Shown here: positions 6,087 to 7,151 of the stretch, piece by piece
Numbering within the stretch: the first letter of the stretch is position 1
Layout of the letters: each line of letters starts with the position of its first letter
Source of the DNA: Fimbriimonadaceae bacterium
GTDB taxonomy: Bacteria > Armatimonadota > Fimbriimonadia > Fimbriimonadales > Fimbriimonadaceae
DNA: 7,151 nt
Assembly: GCA_020849075.1 (NCBI GenBank)
Contig: JADLGZ010000011.1
Span: forward strand, 1-7,151
Reading direction: 5' to 3'
Program-made: the position numbers and the translations under genes
The notes under the pieces: model-generated
What the model saw: the letters and a program-made list of their open reading frames with translations, nothing else
Database searches by the model: none
Told to the model about the DNA's origin: nothing

Positions 6087-6728
6087 ATGAGCTATATCAC
6101 CAAGGATATTGCCGATGACGATTACCTGTCGCAGGTGCGGGCCTTCGTAGAGGGGGCGGCGATGAATGCGGCGGCGCTTGGCTTGTCGCCGGCGGACATC
6201 GATCTGCTGAACCTAGAGATTGGGCTGCTCGATGGGCGGCTGACGAGTGTGGTGACGGCGCGGGCGGCGCTGAGCGGGGCCGTGACCGCCAAGGAAGAGC
6301 AGCTGATGCGGGTGCGCAAGATCGTGGCGATGATGGCCAAGACTTGGCGCGCCGACCCCGAGATTCCTGATGAGGTTTTGGACCAGATGATGGTGGCGCC
6401 GCATAGCCCTCGGCGCGTGATTTCGCGGCCTTCGGTGGTGACCGATCTCGTGATCAACGCGAATGGGCAGGGCGAGATTAGTCTGAAATGGAACCCGAAC
6501 GGCAATACGAAAGGGACGGTTTACCTGGTGGAGACCTCGGCGACCGGCGCGGGGCCGTGGGTGGTTCTGGACGCCGTGACCTCGCGGAAGTTTAGCGTGG
6601 AGGCGACTCCGGGCGAGCCGATCTGGTTCCGCGTGCGGGCGAAGCGGGGCACGCGGGTGGGTGGTTTTTGTACTCCGGTTGGACTTTGGGGTTCGCGGGT
6701 GGCGGGTCTCGGGTCTCGGGTGGCGTAG
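6087..6728 (+). CDS. Helical plus fibronectin-III-like protein, paralogue B
   Basis: A 213-residue paralogue of the protein at 2845-3486, also of unknown function. The two align end to end with no gap: LGL at 31-33, WRAD at 87-90, LKW at 133-135, GPW at 156-158, WFR at 180-182 and Trp201 fall at identical residue numbers. By eye, identity over the C-terminal 120 residues is about 40%. The N-terminal 85 residues are helical and diverge more. The start is set by this alignment (MSYIT against MPYIT); the open frame extends to 5940, but that part has no counterpart. The purine-rich GGGGAGAGGAAG (6061-6072) may be a distant ribosome site. Residues 204-213 (RVAGLGSRVA) are encoded by heptamer repeat units, so the C-terminal tail seems to have been captured from the array. 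GC is very high (73% in a sampled 60-base block). No terminator follows. Confidence 0.85.
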   Translation: MSYITKDIADDDYLSQVRAFVEGAAMNAAALGLSPADIDLLNLEIGLLDGRLTSVVTARAALSGAVTAKEEQLMRVRKIVAMMAKTWRADPEIPDEVLDQMMVAPHSPRRVISRPSVVTDLVINANGQGEISLKWNPNGNTKGTVYLVETSATGAGPWVVLDAVTSRKFSVEATPGEPIWFRVRAKRGTRVGGFCTPVGLWGSRVAGLGSRVA

Positions 6729-6885
6729 GGTGGAATTGGGAATTAGGAATTAGGAATTAGGAATTAGGAATTGGGAATTGGGAATTAGGAATTGGGAATT
6801 AGGAATTGGGCATTAGGAATTGGGAATTAGGAATTAGGAATTAGGAATTAGGAATTAGGGTTTGGGGTTTGGGGCTTGGGGTTTG
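6697..6885. repeat. Heptamer tandem array, 27 units in one register
   Basis: The whole 189 bp divides into seven-base units without slipping. First come GGGTGGC, GGGTCTC, GGGTCTC, GGGTGGC and a degenerate GTAGGGT (6697-6731). Then come 18 units of GGAATTA or GGAATTG, one being GGCATTA (6732-6857), and finally four units of GGGTTTG, one being GGGCTTG (6858-6885). The first units are the last codons and stop of paralogue B; the array ends 17 bases before the tuf -35 box. Heptanucleotide tandem repeats are known between genes in filamentous cyanobacteria (STRR sequences), which is an analogy only. This is not CRISPR: there are no unique spacers. Confidence 0.95.
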
Positions 6886-6902
6886 GTGATCGGCCCTAGA
6901 CC

Positions 6903-6932
6903 TTGAAATCGTCCCTGTTTTCCAAGTACAAT
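6903..6932 (+). promoter_or_regulatory. Sigma-70-type promoter of tuf
   Basis: TTGAAA (6903-6908), an 18-base spacer and TACAAT (6927-6932) each match five of six consensus positions. Transcription would begin near 6939, giving a leader of about 89 bases before tuf. This is the best promoter in the window and explains how tuf is expressed away from fusA. Confidence 0.82.
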
Positions 6933-6957
6933 AGCCCCGTCGTTAACCCCTCCGTGT

Positions 6958-7004
6958 GGTTGGGGTGAGACCGAAATCGGGCGACGGGTCGCCCTACCCT
7001 AACC
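6958..7004 (+). promoter_or_regulatory. Structured leader of tuf
   Basis: GGTTGGGGT (6958-6966) can pair with ACCCTAACC (6996-7004) using one G-U pair. It encloses a strong hairpin, GGGCGA (6979-6984) with TCGCCC (6989-6994) and loop CGGG, plus a small competing stem CCG (6971-6973) with CGG (6978-6980). The fold ends just before the purine-rich AAGGAAAGAG (7007-7016). It could affect mRNA stability or translation of tuf, or be an unrelated palindrome. No known riboswitch or protein-leader motif is recognised. Confidence 0.45.
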
Positions 7005-7027
7005 ACAAGGAAAGAGAACATAACAAC

Positions 7028-7151
7028 ATGGCGAGAGCTAAATTCGAACGAAACAAGCCGCACGTCAACATTGGCACGATTGGCCACGTTGACCACGGCA
7101 AGACCTCATTGACGGCGGCCATCACAGGCGTGATGTCCCAGAAGATCGCGA
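7028..7151 (+). CDS. tuf: Elongation factor Tu (EF-Tu), N-terminal part, cut by window end
   Basis: Translational GTPase that delivers aminoacyl-tRNA to the ribosomal A site. Only the first 41 residues lie in the window; they begin MARAKFERNKPHVNIGTIGH and carry the P-loop GHVDHGKT (19-26), followed by SLTAAIT as usual for EF-Tu. Ser27 replaces the more common Thr, a conservative change. The ATG at 7028 gives the standard EF-Tu N-terminus. The AAGGA core of a Shine-Dalgarno lies 16 bases upstream (7007-7011), with AAAGAG closer (7011-7016). The gene has its own promoter and a folded leader. The rest of the gene, roughly 350 codons by family size, lies beyond the window. Confidence 0.97.
   Translation, partial: MARAKFERNKPHVNIGTIGHVDHGKTSLTAAITGVMSQKIA

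Noticed and set aside
5729..6088. N-terminal extension of the SEC-C protein up to 6088 (759 residues)
   Set aside because: The extra 120 residues are low-complexity Ser/Arg/Pro sequence, translate the heptamer tract, and overlap the first codon of the divergent gene.
6732..6885. Heptamer array as CRISPR or as protein-coding repeat
   Set aside because: There are no spacers between units, and TAG stops recur in the reading frames.
6896..7096. 66-residue minus-strand frame over the tuf promoter and start
   Set aside because: It overlaps the promoter and the clear EF-Tu N-terminus on the other strand and has no recognisable motif.

Overview
The window reads as a piece of a moderately GC-rich bacterial chromosome around the elongation-factor genes. 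It opens with a complete fusA (EF-G, + strand) and closes with the first 41 codons of tuf (EF-Tu, + strand). Fimbriimonadia/Armatimonadota-like bacteria are my best guess, from remembered similarity of the fibronectin-type proteins and of the heptamer intergenic repeats. That guess is unverified and held weakly.

Layout. Positions 1-53 are a short fusA leader and 54-2189 is fusA, closed by a textbook intrinsic terminator (2215-2246). A small DUF1579-family gene follows (2277-2792, +). It converges on a 213-residue gene on the minus strand (2845-3486: helical N-terminus plus fibronectin-III-like C-terminus), and the two share a hairpin at 2801-2820. A gene-free stretch (3487-3808) contains a 190-bp nested inverted repeat (3617-3806). 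Next is a large minus-strand gene (about 3809-5728) for a predicted PD-(D/E)XK nuclease-like protein with a C-terminal SEC-C zinc motif. A divergent 358-bp gap (5729-6086) leads to a second 213-residue protein (6087-6728, +), a paralogue of the first that aligns with it without a gap. Its 3' end runs into a 189-bp array of seven-base units (6697-6885). A strong sigma-70-type promoter (6903-6932) and a structured leader then lead into tuf.

How it fits together. In many bacteria fusA and tuf are adjacent in the str operon. Here they are about 4.8 kb apart; fusA has its own terminator and tuf its own promoter, so they are transcribed separately. The material between them looks accessory: two paralogous orphan genes in opposite orientation flank a gene of clearly lower GC, with simple heptamer repeats and a large palindromic element nearby. 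The least explained items are the nested inverted repeat, the nuclease/SEC-C protein, and the paralogue pair with its heptamer repeats.
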